A stretch of 7,818 bases of DNA. Source: Clostridiales bacterium. GTDB taxonomy: Bacteria; Bacillota; Clostridia; Lachnospirales; CAG-274. Location: positions 1 through 7,818 of the forward strand of contig JAJQBF010000170.1 of the NCBI GenBank assembly GCA_021203425.1. The letters run 5' to 3'. Below the pieces are notes generated by a model. That model did no database searches. It was given only the letters and a program-made list of their open reading frames with translations, and had not been told where the DNA came from. Each line of letters begins with the position of its first letter. The first letter of the stretch is position 1. Position numbers and translations under genes: made by a program. This document shows positions 1 through 6,927 of the stretch, piece after piece.

Positions 1-123
1 GTACTGGCATTTGGTATAAAACCATATAAAAAAGCGTTCCCATATTTCAGTAAAGAAATCGGTGAACGCAAAAAAGGACTGTCACATAAATTGATATTTT
101 CAATCTATGTGACAGCCCGATAG
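1..123 (+). CDS. possible 3' end of a plus-strand gene (doubtful)
   Basis: One plus-strand frame is open from the window edge to a TAG at 121-123, giving about 40 residues, lysine- and aromatic-rich (…IKPYKKAFPYFSKEIGERKKG…). The other two plus frames hit stops within 30 bases. I do not recognise the peptide. The last 15 or so codons are read through the terminator hairpin at 70-118, which is unusual for a genuine gene end. This may therefore be a truncated gene that runs on into the terminator, or chance. The frame continues off the left edge, so neither start nor family can be judged here. Confidence 0.22.
   Translation, partial: VLAFGIKPYKKAFPYFSKEIGERKKGLSHKLIFSIYVTAR
70..118 (-). terminator. 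strong rho-independent terminator ending the cassette
   Basis: Arms at 76-94 and 100-118 form a 19-bp stem around a 5-base loop. On the minus strand the stem is followed by six T residues (75-70). Two positions (89/105 and 78/116) are A·C mismatches in plus-strand RNA but U·G wobbles in minus-strand RNA, so both the pairing and the T-tract point to minus-strand use. It lies 36 bases beyond the stop of the 119-aa gene and closes the operon. Confidence 0.9.
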
Positions 124-153
124 TTGTTATTAATATTTTATAAAGGTTGTATT

Positions 154-513
154 CTAAATCTTTTTATAATAATACTGACCGTCAGCAAATTTTTCGGCGG
201 AAATCTCTGTGAAAAAATTTATATCGCCCATATGCTTATCTTTAAATTTCCTCATCTCTTCCAAAATTTCAGCTGTTGTTATAGTCTTTCTTTTACTATC
301 ACACATCTTTTCGGAATGATGAGATGAGTCGCAGACAGAGCAGTAAGTTTTTGCCGATGCGGAACCAAAGTATTTCTCCCATTTGTTTTCTTTAACCCAC
401 CTGTATTCTGTCCAACAGCCACAGCAATTATTTTCTTTGCTGTAAAATTTGCTATAATCGTTCAGTCTGACTGCAATCAGAAACGGCATTGTTTCCGTAA
501 ATCTGTTTTCCAT
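154..513 (-). CDS. cysteine-rich protein of unknown function, 119 aa
   Basis: I do not recognise this family. The start is the ATG at 511-513, preceded by AGGA (521-524) at a 7-base spacing. The protein is soluble-looking, with no signal peptide or membrane segment. It has six cysteines in two groups: C30, C31 and C33 (CCGCW), then C58 and C61 (CxxC) followed by H65, H66 and C71. The second group could bind a metal, which is inference. The C-terminal third is charged and likely helical (TTAEILEEMRKFKDKH). It begins 35 bases after the PBECR4 gene, on the same strand with no promoter or terminator visible between, and ends just before the terminator. It is therefore probably co-transcribed, as an accessory or immunity partner or as an unrelated passenger. 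Confidence 0.75.
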   Translation of the reverse strand: MENRFTETMPFLIAVRLNDYSKFYSKENNCCGCWTEYRWVKENKWEKYFGSASAKTYCSVCDSSHHSEKMCDSKRKTITTAEILEEMRKFKDKHMGDINFFTEISAEKFADGQYYYKKI

Positions 514-548
514 AATTATATCCTGTTTTAAGTTGTTTAATATTATTT

Positions 549-1229
549 TCAGCCTTCTGCTTTTTTACTCAAATCAATATTCGGCTTTATCTGCAAAAGA
601 GCTTCATCTGTAACAAGTTTTCTGATGTCTTCAGGAAAATGACGTTTCTCTACATTTACAGACTTTGATTTATATGTAATATTGTTAAATTTCTTTTCTC
701 TGTAACTCTTAGACAAAACAGTAACTATCTCATTTCTGCCGTAAATAAACTTCCGTATATCGCCTTGAAGAAGCCCTATAGGATAATAATTACTGGATTT
801 TGTTTGCCCCATTGTCATTGCGTATGTTGTGTTGCCTACACCTACATCAGCTTTAATAAAAATACCCTGATTTGTAAAACTGCCTATTGAAGTAGCCTGA
901 TACTGTATACTCATAGCCTGAGTTAATACCGACAATTTCTTGAAGGTGGTAAATTTGTTTACAAATTCAAATTCATCTGCCGACAATGTGTTGTTAATGG
1001 CTTTTTCATAAAATTTCTGTGCCTTCAAAGAAGTGGAAACACCCGTAAAATGCAGATAACACCAACTTCTGAAACCGACCTTATAGCAGTTTATATCAAA
1101 ATTCCTTATACCAATAAAAAGCAAATCATTATCGCACAAATTCTTTTTAAATAATTTTGCACCGTTCACAATTATTTGAGCAGCCTCTTGTTTGGTATAA
1201 ATTGCTTCACCGTTTCTGTTGTACCTCAT
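549..1229 (-). CDS. PBECR4-domain protein, predicted BECR-fold nuclease (candidate toxin)
   Basis: The 226-aa protein resembles the PBECR4 family (phage-Barnase-EndoU-ColicinE5/D-RelE-like nuclease 4) as I remember it. Features in order: a helical N-terminus (KQEAAQIIVNGAKLFKKN); a strand ending in CYLHFTGV (57-64), matching the family's FxHLTG; FYEKAINNTLS (73-83); a TTFKKLSVLTQ stretch (94-104); IGSF (115-118); a strand pair with NYYPIGLLQGDIRK (147-160); and LSKSYREKKFNNITYKSK (172-189). The family is predicted, not broadly proven, to be RNA-cleaving. I cannot assign catalytic residues. The ATG at 1227-1229 is the only plausible start. The GGAAGG at 1243-1248 is 13 bases upstream, longer than usual, which may lower translation. 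It lies behind a repeat RNA and a terminator-like hairpin, so expression probably depends on readthrough. It is intact, unlike the large ICE genes nearby. Confidence 0.72.
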   Translation of the reverse strand: MRYNRNGEAIYTKQEAAQIIVNGAKLFKKNLCDNDLLFIGIRNFDINCYKVGFRSWCYLHFTGVSTSLKAQKFYEKAINNTLSADEFEFVNKFTTFKKLSVLTQAMSIQYQATSIGSFTNQGIFIKADVGVGNTTYAMTMGQTKSSNYYPIGLLQGDIRKFIYGRNEIVTVLSKSYREKKFNNITYKSKSVNVEKRHFPEDIRKLVTDEALLQIKPNIDLSKKAEG

Positions 1230-1264
1230 AGCCGACGGTTTTCCTTCCTTATAAATTACATACT

Positions 1265-1300
1265 AAAGGGGCTGATATATCGACAGATATAAAAGCCCCT
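1265..1300 (-). terminator. terminator-like attenuator between repeat RNA and nuclease gene
   Basis: AGCCCCT (1294-1300) pairs with AGGGGCT (1267-1273) over 7 bp. Across a 2+2 internal loop, 1287-1291 pairs with 1276-1280 over 5 bp, leaving a 6-base loop. In minus-strand RNA the stem is followed by only three U residues and then AGU, so termination should be partial. Placed after the repeats and before the ribosome site, it would set the ratio of free repeat RNA to nuclease mRNA. The hairpin is seen in the sequence; the regulatory role is inference from type III toxin-antitoxin loci. Confidence 0.65.
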
Positions 1301-1311
1301 GTTATATTCCG

Positions 1312-1434
1312 TCTGATTTTTTCGTTGTCCGCCAACAGGTGCAAGCCCTTATGTCTTGCTTTACTCTCAGATTTTTTCGTTGTCTGCCAACAGGTGTAAG
1401 CCCTTATGTCTTACTTTACTCTCGGATTAATTCG
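1312..1434 (-). repeat. tandem 55-bp direct repeat, two full copies plus a partial
   Basis: Copies at 1312-1366 and 1367-1421 differ at only four positions (1314/1369, 1330/1385, 1342/1397, 1358/1413). A partial third copy of about 13 bases (1422-1434, TCGGATTAATTCG) continues the pattern. There is no spacer between copies, so this is not a CRISPR array. Two of the four differences are a compensatory pair in a predicted stem. The other two fall in a loop and a tail that could pair with each other. Confidence 0.95.
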
Positions 1435-1451
1435 TAGGAGTCAGACCTCCC

Positions 1452-1483
1452 GATGGGGCCCCTGCTTCGCAGCTTTTCCCATC
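1452..1483 (-). other. 5' hairpin of the repeat RNA
   Basis: GATGGG (1452-1457) pairs with CCCATC (1478-1483). Inside, CTGC (1462-1465) pairs with GCAG (1469-1472) around a 3-base loop. It begins about 4 nt from the predicted transcript start, so it would cap the RNA with a stable stem and could protect the 5' end. A GGGGCCCC palindrome at 1455-1462 allows an alternative or intermolecular pairing. Confidence 0.6.
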
Positions 1484-1493
1484 CACTATCTAT

Positions 1494-1522
1494 ATTATAC
1501 CGAATTTTCGGCTCTATGTCAA
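1494..1522 (-). promoter_or_regulatory. perfect-consensus housekeeping promoter for the repeat RNA
   Basis: On the minus strand, TTGACA (1522-1517) and TATAAT (1499-1494) are separated by exactly 17 bp (1516-1500). Both hexamers match the sigma-70/sigma-A consensus completely. The promoter starts about 30 bases after the stop of the helicase remnant and points into the repeat region. It should be strong and constitutive unless repressed, which fits an abundant small RNA. Confidence 0.9.
1500..1511. promoter_or_regulatory. possible operator palindrome in the promoter spacer
   Basis: CCGAATTTTCGG is a perfect inverted repeat (5-bp arms, 2-bp centre) lying wholly between the -35 and -10 elements. 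A protein bound here would block RNA polymerase. No repressor gene is visible nearby and short AT-rich palindromes occur by chance, so this is only a candidate. Confidence 0.25.
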
Positions 1523-1552
1523 CCAAAACGAAAAAATTTTATTTTCAGCCCT

Positions 1553-4256
1553 TTAACGATAAGCGTATCCTTTCTTCTTCTCTGATTTTACAGGTATATT
1601 CGTTTTAATAGGTATGTCTTTTTTATCCTTTGCTTCGCTGTCGGACTTTTCGGGAGTATCATTATCATTATTTTTCATGGTTAACTCCACATTGAGTTTT
1701 TCAAGCCGCTGTTCCTTTTCGTGCAGCTCATCAAGCCTTGAGAAAGGCTTGTCTATTTCCGCTTTGGTATTGGCAGCATTTTTTTCGAGGGCTTCAAGTT
1801 TTTCAACATAGGTGCTGCGTTTGTTGTCAAGGCTGTTTATGGCATTGTCAATTCGGGTAATATTGCCGTAAATATCATTACCGAGAGGAAAAGTAAATGT
1901 GGCATTGTTTCTGAGTATCATATTGAACTCGTGGGAAAATGAATCAAACTTTACAGAAGCCTTAAATCCTCTGTATTCTCCGACGGGTCTTTCCTCGCTG
2001 TCCGAAACTATTGACATTAAGGTGAGCAAAGCCTGTCCGGCTTCTTTCTTATCCGAATATAGTTTGCCGCTTACAGTCATTCCCGTAAATTCTGTACTGC
2101 TTTTTGTTTTTTTCGGCAACAGCAATGTCGGCGTCAACAGCATTTATCATTTCTGTATATTCTTTTTGTTTTGCTAGATAGGCTGTCATTATAAAATTCT
2201 GCATATCACGTTTTTCTTTCTGCCATTCACCAAACAAGGTATGCAGCTTTGCAACTTCAATATCCAAATTCATCTTTTCCTGTATTCGTGGATCGCCGGC
2301 GGCTATTGCTTTAATCTGAGCGTAGTTAAGCACACTTTCGTCAACGTCCTCCGCTGAACGTGCTGGAGATTTGCTTGTCATAATCTGACTTATAAATCGC
2401 TGTTTGTTTTCGACAATTTGATACAAATACGAAACAAATGTGCTTTTTGCTATGTAGTTGTAAATGTCAACATCTTTGTTTAAATTGCCCTGTCTTATAA
2501 TTCTTCCGTTGCGTTGTTCCAGCTCAGCGGGTTTCCAAGGGCAGTCACAGTGATGTACGGCTTTTAATCTTTTTTGGCAGTTTACACCTGTTCCCAGTTT
2601 GCTTGTAGAGCCTAACAACACACGCACTTCACCATTATTAACTTTGGTAAAAAGATTTTGTTTCTGAACATCTGTTTTGCAATCATGGATAAAGGCAATT
2701 TGTTCTTTGGGTATGCCCTTGTCAATTAATTTTTTCTTTATATCATCATAAACATTAAATCCTGTGGTGTTAGGTGTTGAAAGGTCGGAAAAAATTATTT
2801 GTGTAGATTTGTTTTCGGCTTCGTTCTGCCAAATTTTAAATACATTTTCCACACACATATTGATTTTGCTGTTTGGTTCATCGGGCAAAAGCGGATTCAT
2901 AAGTCTTTGGTCTAAGGCGAGCTTTCTTCCGTCATTTGTGACTGCAAGCATATTGTCCTCTGTGGGGTCTACTAAACGGTTTCGGATTTTCTCGGCTCTT
3001 GTCGCAAGTTCGTCAACCATATCCTTTTGATGTTGGCTTGCTTCTGCCGATATGGTATGGAAGTGTGCTTCGGAGACAGGAAGATTCAAAACATCGCCAG
3101 TCTTAACGTTCACTACCTCTTTGAACATATTCATAAGTTCGGGCAGATTTGAAAATCTTGCAAATCTCGTTTTCATTTGATAGCCCTTGCCTTCCGGAGC
3201 TAACTCCAAAGCCATTTTTGTCTCCGCATAGGTGCTTGCCCAACTGTCAAAATTGTCTATATGAAGTTCTTTCGGCTTGTCATTTTGAAGGTATCTCTGC
3301 ATTGTGAAAAGTTTCGATTTTGTTTTCAAGGGCTGATTCTGTGTTTTGGTTTTTTCTTCGACTTTTTCAGCCTTTTCGGATTCCTTTCTTTCGGCTTCAA
3401 CAGCCTTGTCGGGTAAGACTTCCTTTGTTTTAGGCTTATCTTTGCCTGTTATAAGCCTTACCATTTTCTCGCTGTCTTTATCTCCTGCTTCGGTTGCTTT
3501 TCTGTAATATTTAAGAGCCATCTTTTTATCAGGCTCAACACCTCTGCCACGATAATATATTTCCGCAAGCTTTTTTAAAGCCGGCTTATTTCCGAGGTCC
3601 GCAGCCTGTTTGTAAAGCTCAAGAGACTTTTCAAGATTTCTTTCAACTCCAAGCCCGAAAGTATAACAGACAGCAAGGTTAAGGTGAGCCAAATCGTCTT
3701 TACGTTCAACTGCTTTTTCAAAACACTCTACAGCTTTTTTATAATCTTGCTCCGTACCCTCGCCGTTAAGATAGCAGCAGCCTAAGTTATTCAAAGCTAT
3801 AACATCTCCGCTTACGGCGGCGGATTTATATAGTTTGAAAATCATTTCAAGATTTTCACTCTTATTCGATTCCAAAGTAATAGCAAGATTTCGTTTTGCT
3901 TCGGGATAGTCAGCTTCGGTAGCCTTAACAAAATATTCTACAGCCTGTTCTTTATCTCCCAAAGAATAATAAATTTTACCCAGTTCATTTAAAGCCGCTT
4001 CGTTATTTCTTCTTGCCATTGCTCTCAGCCTGTTTATGTAATCATCGGTCTTTTCAAACTCTTTGCTGCTGTTGGTGTCAATATTGTGCTTGTAAATATC
4101 AACGTATTTTCGACCATATAAAGGAACAGGCTTAAAGCAGTCCGGCAGATAAGGCTCACTTATATGAATTTCCTTTTTGCTTGAACTGCGGCTTTTCTTT
4201 TCTATTACCTCATCAAAATTCAAATCTTCTATAACCTCTTTTTTACTTTTTGCCAT
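1553..4256 (-). pseudogene. Sel1-repeat region fused to C-terminal part of ICE SNF2-type helicase, frameshifted
   Basis: The start is the ATG at 4254-4256 (MAKSKKEV), with AAGGA at 4267-4271 and only 4 bases after the topB stop, suggesting translational coupling. Residues about 86-269 are five Sel1-like repeats (for example ALNNLGCCYLNGEGTEQDYKKA), followed by a charged linker. From about residue 315 (KLFTMQRYLQ) the sequence matches the C-terminal portion of the very large methylase/helicase of Clostridia ICEs. Helicase motif V (GSTSKLGTGVN, about 549-559) and motif VI (QRNGRIIRQG, about 581-590) are present. The N-terminal helicase lobe with Walker A and DEAH motifs, and the methylase, are absent, so ATPase activity is unlikely. 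Near the A7 tract (plus-strand T7, 2107-2113) the frame shifts by one extra base. The remaining 180 or so residues (TEFTGMTVSGKLYS… to GYAYR) continue in another frame to the stop at 1553. A sequencing error in the homopolymer cannot be excluded. Confidence 0.8.
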
Positions 4257-4260
4257 TACA

Positions 4261-6363
4261 TCACCGTCCTTTCTTTGGTTTGTCGGCAAACATCAGCTTG
4301 AAATTTACATATTTACCGCCGGTATCGTCAAGGATAATATCCGCTTCATATGTTTTTCCTGTTTTCTCCGAATACAAATCCTTAAAATGAACTTTTCCTT
4401 TTTCCAAAAGCTGAACGGCAATGTCTTTTGTTATAGACGTCCTCTTACTGCTGAAAAACTTGTTTTCTTTCCAAAGCACAAAGGAGCAGTCTCTGTTTTC
4501 ACAGTAAAAATTCAGCTTCCCCTCATAAATCTTACTGCCGCAGCGAGGGCAGACACCTATTGCCTTTCTTTCATTGAAAGACTCTTTCATATTTTCCACA
4601 ATACCTGTTGTCTTTATAATATTCTTAACATAATCAGCAATGTCCGTCATAAAACTGCCGCTGTCAGCCTGTCCTTTGGCAATCAGGGAAAGCCTGTTTT
4701 CCCATTCGGCAGTCATTTCAGCTGATTTCAGCTTTTCGGGCATAATGGAAATAAGGGCTTTTCCTTTTGGTGTGGAAACAAGGCTTTTCTTTTCCCTAAT
4801 CACATATCCTCTGTAAATAAGATTTTCGATAATGCCTGCCCTTGTTGCCGGAGTACCAAGCCCTTTACGCTCAAACATCATCATTATCATAAGCAGCATT
4901 GCCGACTCTTTCCATAGCCGCAAGCAGAGTATCTTCCGTATAGGGTTTAGGCGGGGCGGTGTAATGCTCTGCTATTTTTGAAGTAACGGCAAAAGAATCA
5001 CCTTTATTTATAATGGGCAAATGTGAAACTGTCTTTTCTGAGACTTCATTATTATCAAAGCCCTTTGCTTTTATAAAGTCGCAAAAATTCTCCTCAATAG
5101 CTTTATAACCTTTGCTTATAACGGTTTTGCCGCTTACCGAAAACAATGTGCCGTTGCAGTCAAGCGTTACACTTGTATTTTCATACTCATATTTATAAGC
5201 TGTAGCAGTCAAAAGCCTTTCGGAAATTAAATATAAAATCTTCCTGTCCGTATCTCTCAACGAATCAATATCCGCATACCGTATATTTGCAGTTGGGATA
5301 ACTGCGTGATGGTCGGAAACCTTTGAACTATCCATAATTGCTTTTATATTCGGCTCACTCTCTGCCGATTTGGCAAAGCCGAAGGTAGTTTTTATAACAC
5401 CTATAACCTTTCCTGCTATTTCTTCCATATCCTCAGTCAAAAACCGACTGTCGGTTCTCGGATAAGTGGCAAGTTTATTGTCATAAAGATTTTGAACCGA
5501 ATCAAGAGTTTGCTGTGCCGTAAAACCATATAGCCTGTTTGCATCTCTCTGCAAAGATGTCAAATCATAAAGCTGCGGTGGACTTGTCCTTTTAACCTCA
5601 CTTTTCACATCTTTAACAACAGCGTGAGTAAGCGAACATCTTTTCGCTGTTTCCTGTGCTGCTTGTAAGTCCTCAATTCTTTTACTTTCGGCAGTAAATG
5701 AGTCGCAGTTAATTTGTATTGTATAAAACTTTTTCCTTGCAAAAGATAAAATTTCATTGTCCCTGTCTGCAATCATTGACAGGGTAGGTGTCTGCACTCT
5801 GCCCATGCTGAGTGGCTTTATGCTGTTATACAGGGTTGAGAAAAATCTCGTCATATTCATACCCACAAGCCAATCGACCCGCTCTCTGCAAAGGACGGAT
5901 TTATAAAGATTATCATAATATGAACCGTCATTTAAATTTTGAAAGCCTTCCATTATCGCACTGTCCTCAAGTGAGGAAATCCAAAGCCTTTTAAAAGGTT
6001 TTCTACAGCCTGCCATATTGTAAACGTGCCTGAAAATCAATTTCCCTCACGTCCGGCATCAGTAGCACATATAACACAATCAATAATTATATGATTCATA
6101 AGGTTTTTCAGTATATCAAACTGTTTCCTTGTATCTTTATTAACTGCATAGTTCCACTTTTCGGGAATAATCGGAAATTTACCCCAAGACTTAAATTCAC
6201 TACCGTAACTATCCGGCTCGGCAAGTCCCACCAAATGACCATAGCACCAAGAAACTATATATCCGTTTCCTTGTAAATAACCATCTTTTCTCTCATTCGC
6301 CCCGATAACTTTGCCGACCGACATTGCAACTGAGGGCTTTTCACATATCACTAATTTATTTAT
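4261..6363 (-). pseudogene. topB: DNA topoisomerase III of a conjugative element, two frameshifts
   Basis: Joined, the frames give about 700 codons, the usual length for ICE TopB, a type IA topoisomerase that relaxes and decatenates DNA. The TOPRIM part carries VICEKPSVA and the acidic DAGRE motif. The catalytic tyrosine is in TYPRTDSR (codon 5464-5462). The C-terminus has a zinc-finger-like CPRC…CENRDC set (four cysteines) and the family's final domain. Lesion 1: directly after DAGREG (about 6040-6048) one base is missing, and the frame resumes as LIFRHVYN. Lesion 2: an extra T in a TTT run (plus 4873-4875) splits DNDDV from ERKGLGTPATRA. The expected start (xNKLVICEK) reads ATA at 6361-6363, well placed behind AAGGAAGG. 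The next possible start is GTG at 6349-6351. It overlaps the XF1762 stop and abuts the Sel1-helicase gene, so these formed one operon. Confidence 0.88.
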
Positions 6364-6820
6364 TCAAATCACCTTCCTTTTGTTTTTTCAAATATTTTAC
6401 CCATCTGTATTTAAGCTCCGGAGGAACACCGGTATTCCTTTTTCTTCTTCCTGTCCACATTTTACCACCGGCAATACCATCATTAGAAAAGCCGCTTGCT
6501 TTAAGACTTGTACCTAATTCGCTTTGCAAGGTATATGTAATAATTTTTCTGTAGCCCATTTCCTTTGCAACACGACAACAGGCATCGTAAAGCATAGAAC
6601 AAGCGTTTTTGGCTCCATTCGTACATACCCTGTTAATTTCACAGGTAAATCCATCATCCAAATATCTGCTTACAGACCTGCCGCAAACGGCACAGCCAAC
6701 CATATTTTCATTATCAAATAAACCAAGAGCAAACTTACAGCCGGCTGTTCCTCTGTGATGACGATGATTGGCATTTATATAAGCATTTGCTTCACGCAGT
6801 ATCAGCGGTCTTATTTCCAT
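6356..6820 (-). CDS. XF1762-type GNAT-like protein, 154 aa
   Basis: The start is the ATG at 6818-6820, with AGGTGA at 6831-6836 (10-base spacing). The sequence fits the XF1762 family of small acetyltransferase-like proteins carried on mobile elements: AYINANHRHHRGTAGCKFALGL at the N-terminus, then VGCAVCGRSVSRYLDDG, then EINRVCTNGAKNACSMLYDACCRVA, then the hallmark ITYTLQSELGTSLKASGF, and a basic tail. The family fold suggests acyl-CoA-dependent acyl transfer; the substrate is unknown to me. Length is normal and the frame intact, in contrast with its neighbours. Its stop overlaps the start region of topB, so the two are co-transcribed. A terminator lies just upstream at 6876-6907, so it needs its own promoter, which I could not identify in 6821-6875. 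Confidence 0.82.
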   Translation of the reverse strand: MEIRPLILREANAYINANHRHHRGTAGCKFALGLFDNENMVGCAVCGRSVSRYLDDGFTCEINRVCTNGAKNACSMLYDACCRVAKEMGYRKIITYTLQSELGTSLKASGFSNDGIAGGKMWTGRRKRNTGVPPELKYRWVKYLKKQKEGDLNK

Positions 6821-6875
6821 AAATTTGCATTCACCTACTTTCTGTATTTATATAATTATCAATATCCTTATTCCG

Positions 6876-6907
6876 AAAAAAATCCTGCCCGAATTGAGCA
6901 GGATTTT
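6876..6907 (-). terminator. rho-independent terminator after the virD4 remnant
   Basis: A 10-bp stem (6879-6888 with 6898-6907) surrounds a 9-base loop. On the minus strand the GC part is followed by seven T residues (6882-6876). It lies about 20 bases beyond the virD4 stop (6928) and separates that gene from the XF1762-topB-helicase operon. In the plus direction the T run is only the stem's own four bases, so minus-strand use is more likely. Confidence 0.85.
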
Positions 6908-6927
6908 AAAATAATATTTTCATAAAC

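Larger units (their letters stand above)
1301..1487 (-). ncRNA. structured tandem-repeat RNA, candidate type III-like RNA antitoxin
   Basis: Transcription from the consensus promoter should start near 1487. It would produce a 5' hairpin (1452-1483), a small hairpin (GGAG/CUCC, 1437-1440 with 1447-1450) and then two 55-nt repeats. Each repeat has a 5-bp stem closing a 9-nt loop (1396-1400/1410-1414 and 1341-1345/1355-1359), a 4-bp stem GUUG/CAAC closing a 5-nt loop (1379-1382/1388-1391 and 1324-1327/1333-1336), and a GAAAAAAUC tail. The first stem has a U-A to C-G double change between copies, supporting RNA structure. No open reading frame of note lies here. Short folded tandem repeats directly upstream of an RNase-type gene match ToxI/CptI-type antitoxins. 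A-rich tails are plausible processing sites, by analogy only. An uncharacterised regulatory leader is the alternative. Confidence 0.6.

Noticed and set aside
124..327. Plus-strand open frame of 67 codons
   Set aside because: It lies opposite the 119-aa gene, which has a good ribosome site and operon context; the peptide is hydrophobic low-complexity.
1390..1414. H-type pseudoknot between the AGG of the 9-nt loop and the CCU just after the stem
   Set aside because: Only one nucleotide would have to span a 5-bp stem, which is sterically unlikely.
1312..1434. CRISPR array
   Set aside because: The repeats are 55 bp, adjoin with no spacers, have only two full copies and contain internal stems; no cas gene is present.
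1301..1487. Known metabolite riboswitch in tandem
   Set aside because: I see no core motif of the glycine, SAM, THF, preQ1, guanidine or cyclic-di-nucleotide classes, and the downstream gene is not metabolic or transport-related.
2100..2120. Programmed -1 frameshift at A AAA AAC
   Set aside because: The heptamer is in register for -1 slippage, but the coding sequence continues in the +1 frame. The -1 frame runs into a stop shortly after.
1614..3030. Plus-strand open frames at 1614-1811, 1899-2177 and 2764-3030
   Set aside because: They are antisense to the helicase remnant, whose reading matches a known family, and show low-complexity Ser/Phe/Leu composition typical of antisense frames.
4177..6721. 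Plus-strand open frames opposite topB and the XF1762 gene (4177-4725, 5812-5994, 6091-6276, 6311-6554, 6524-6721)
   Set aside because: They are antisense shadows of recognisable minus-strand genes and have no convincing ribosome sites or family features.
6821..6875. Promoter for the XF1762-topB operon
   Set aside because: TATAAA- and TTGATA-like hexamers are present but at the wrong spacing (about 4 bases apart), so no supportable promoter.
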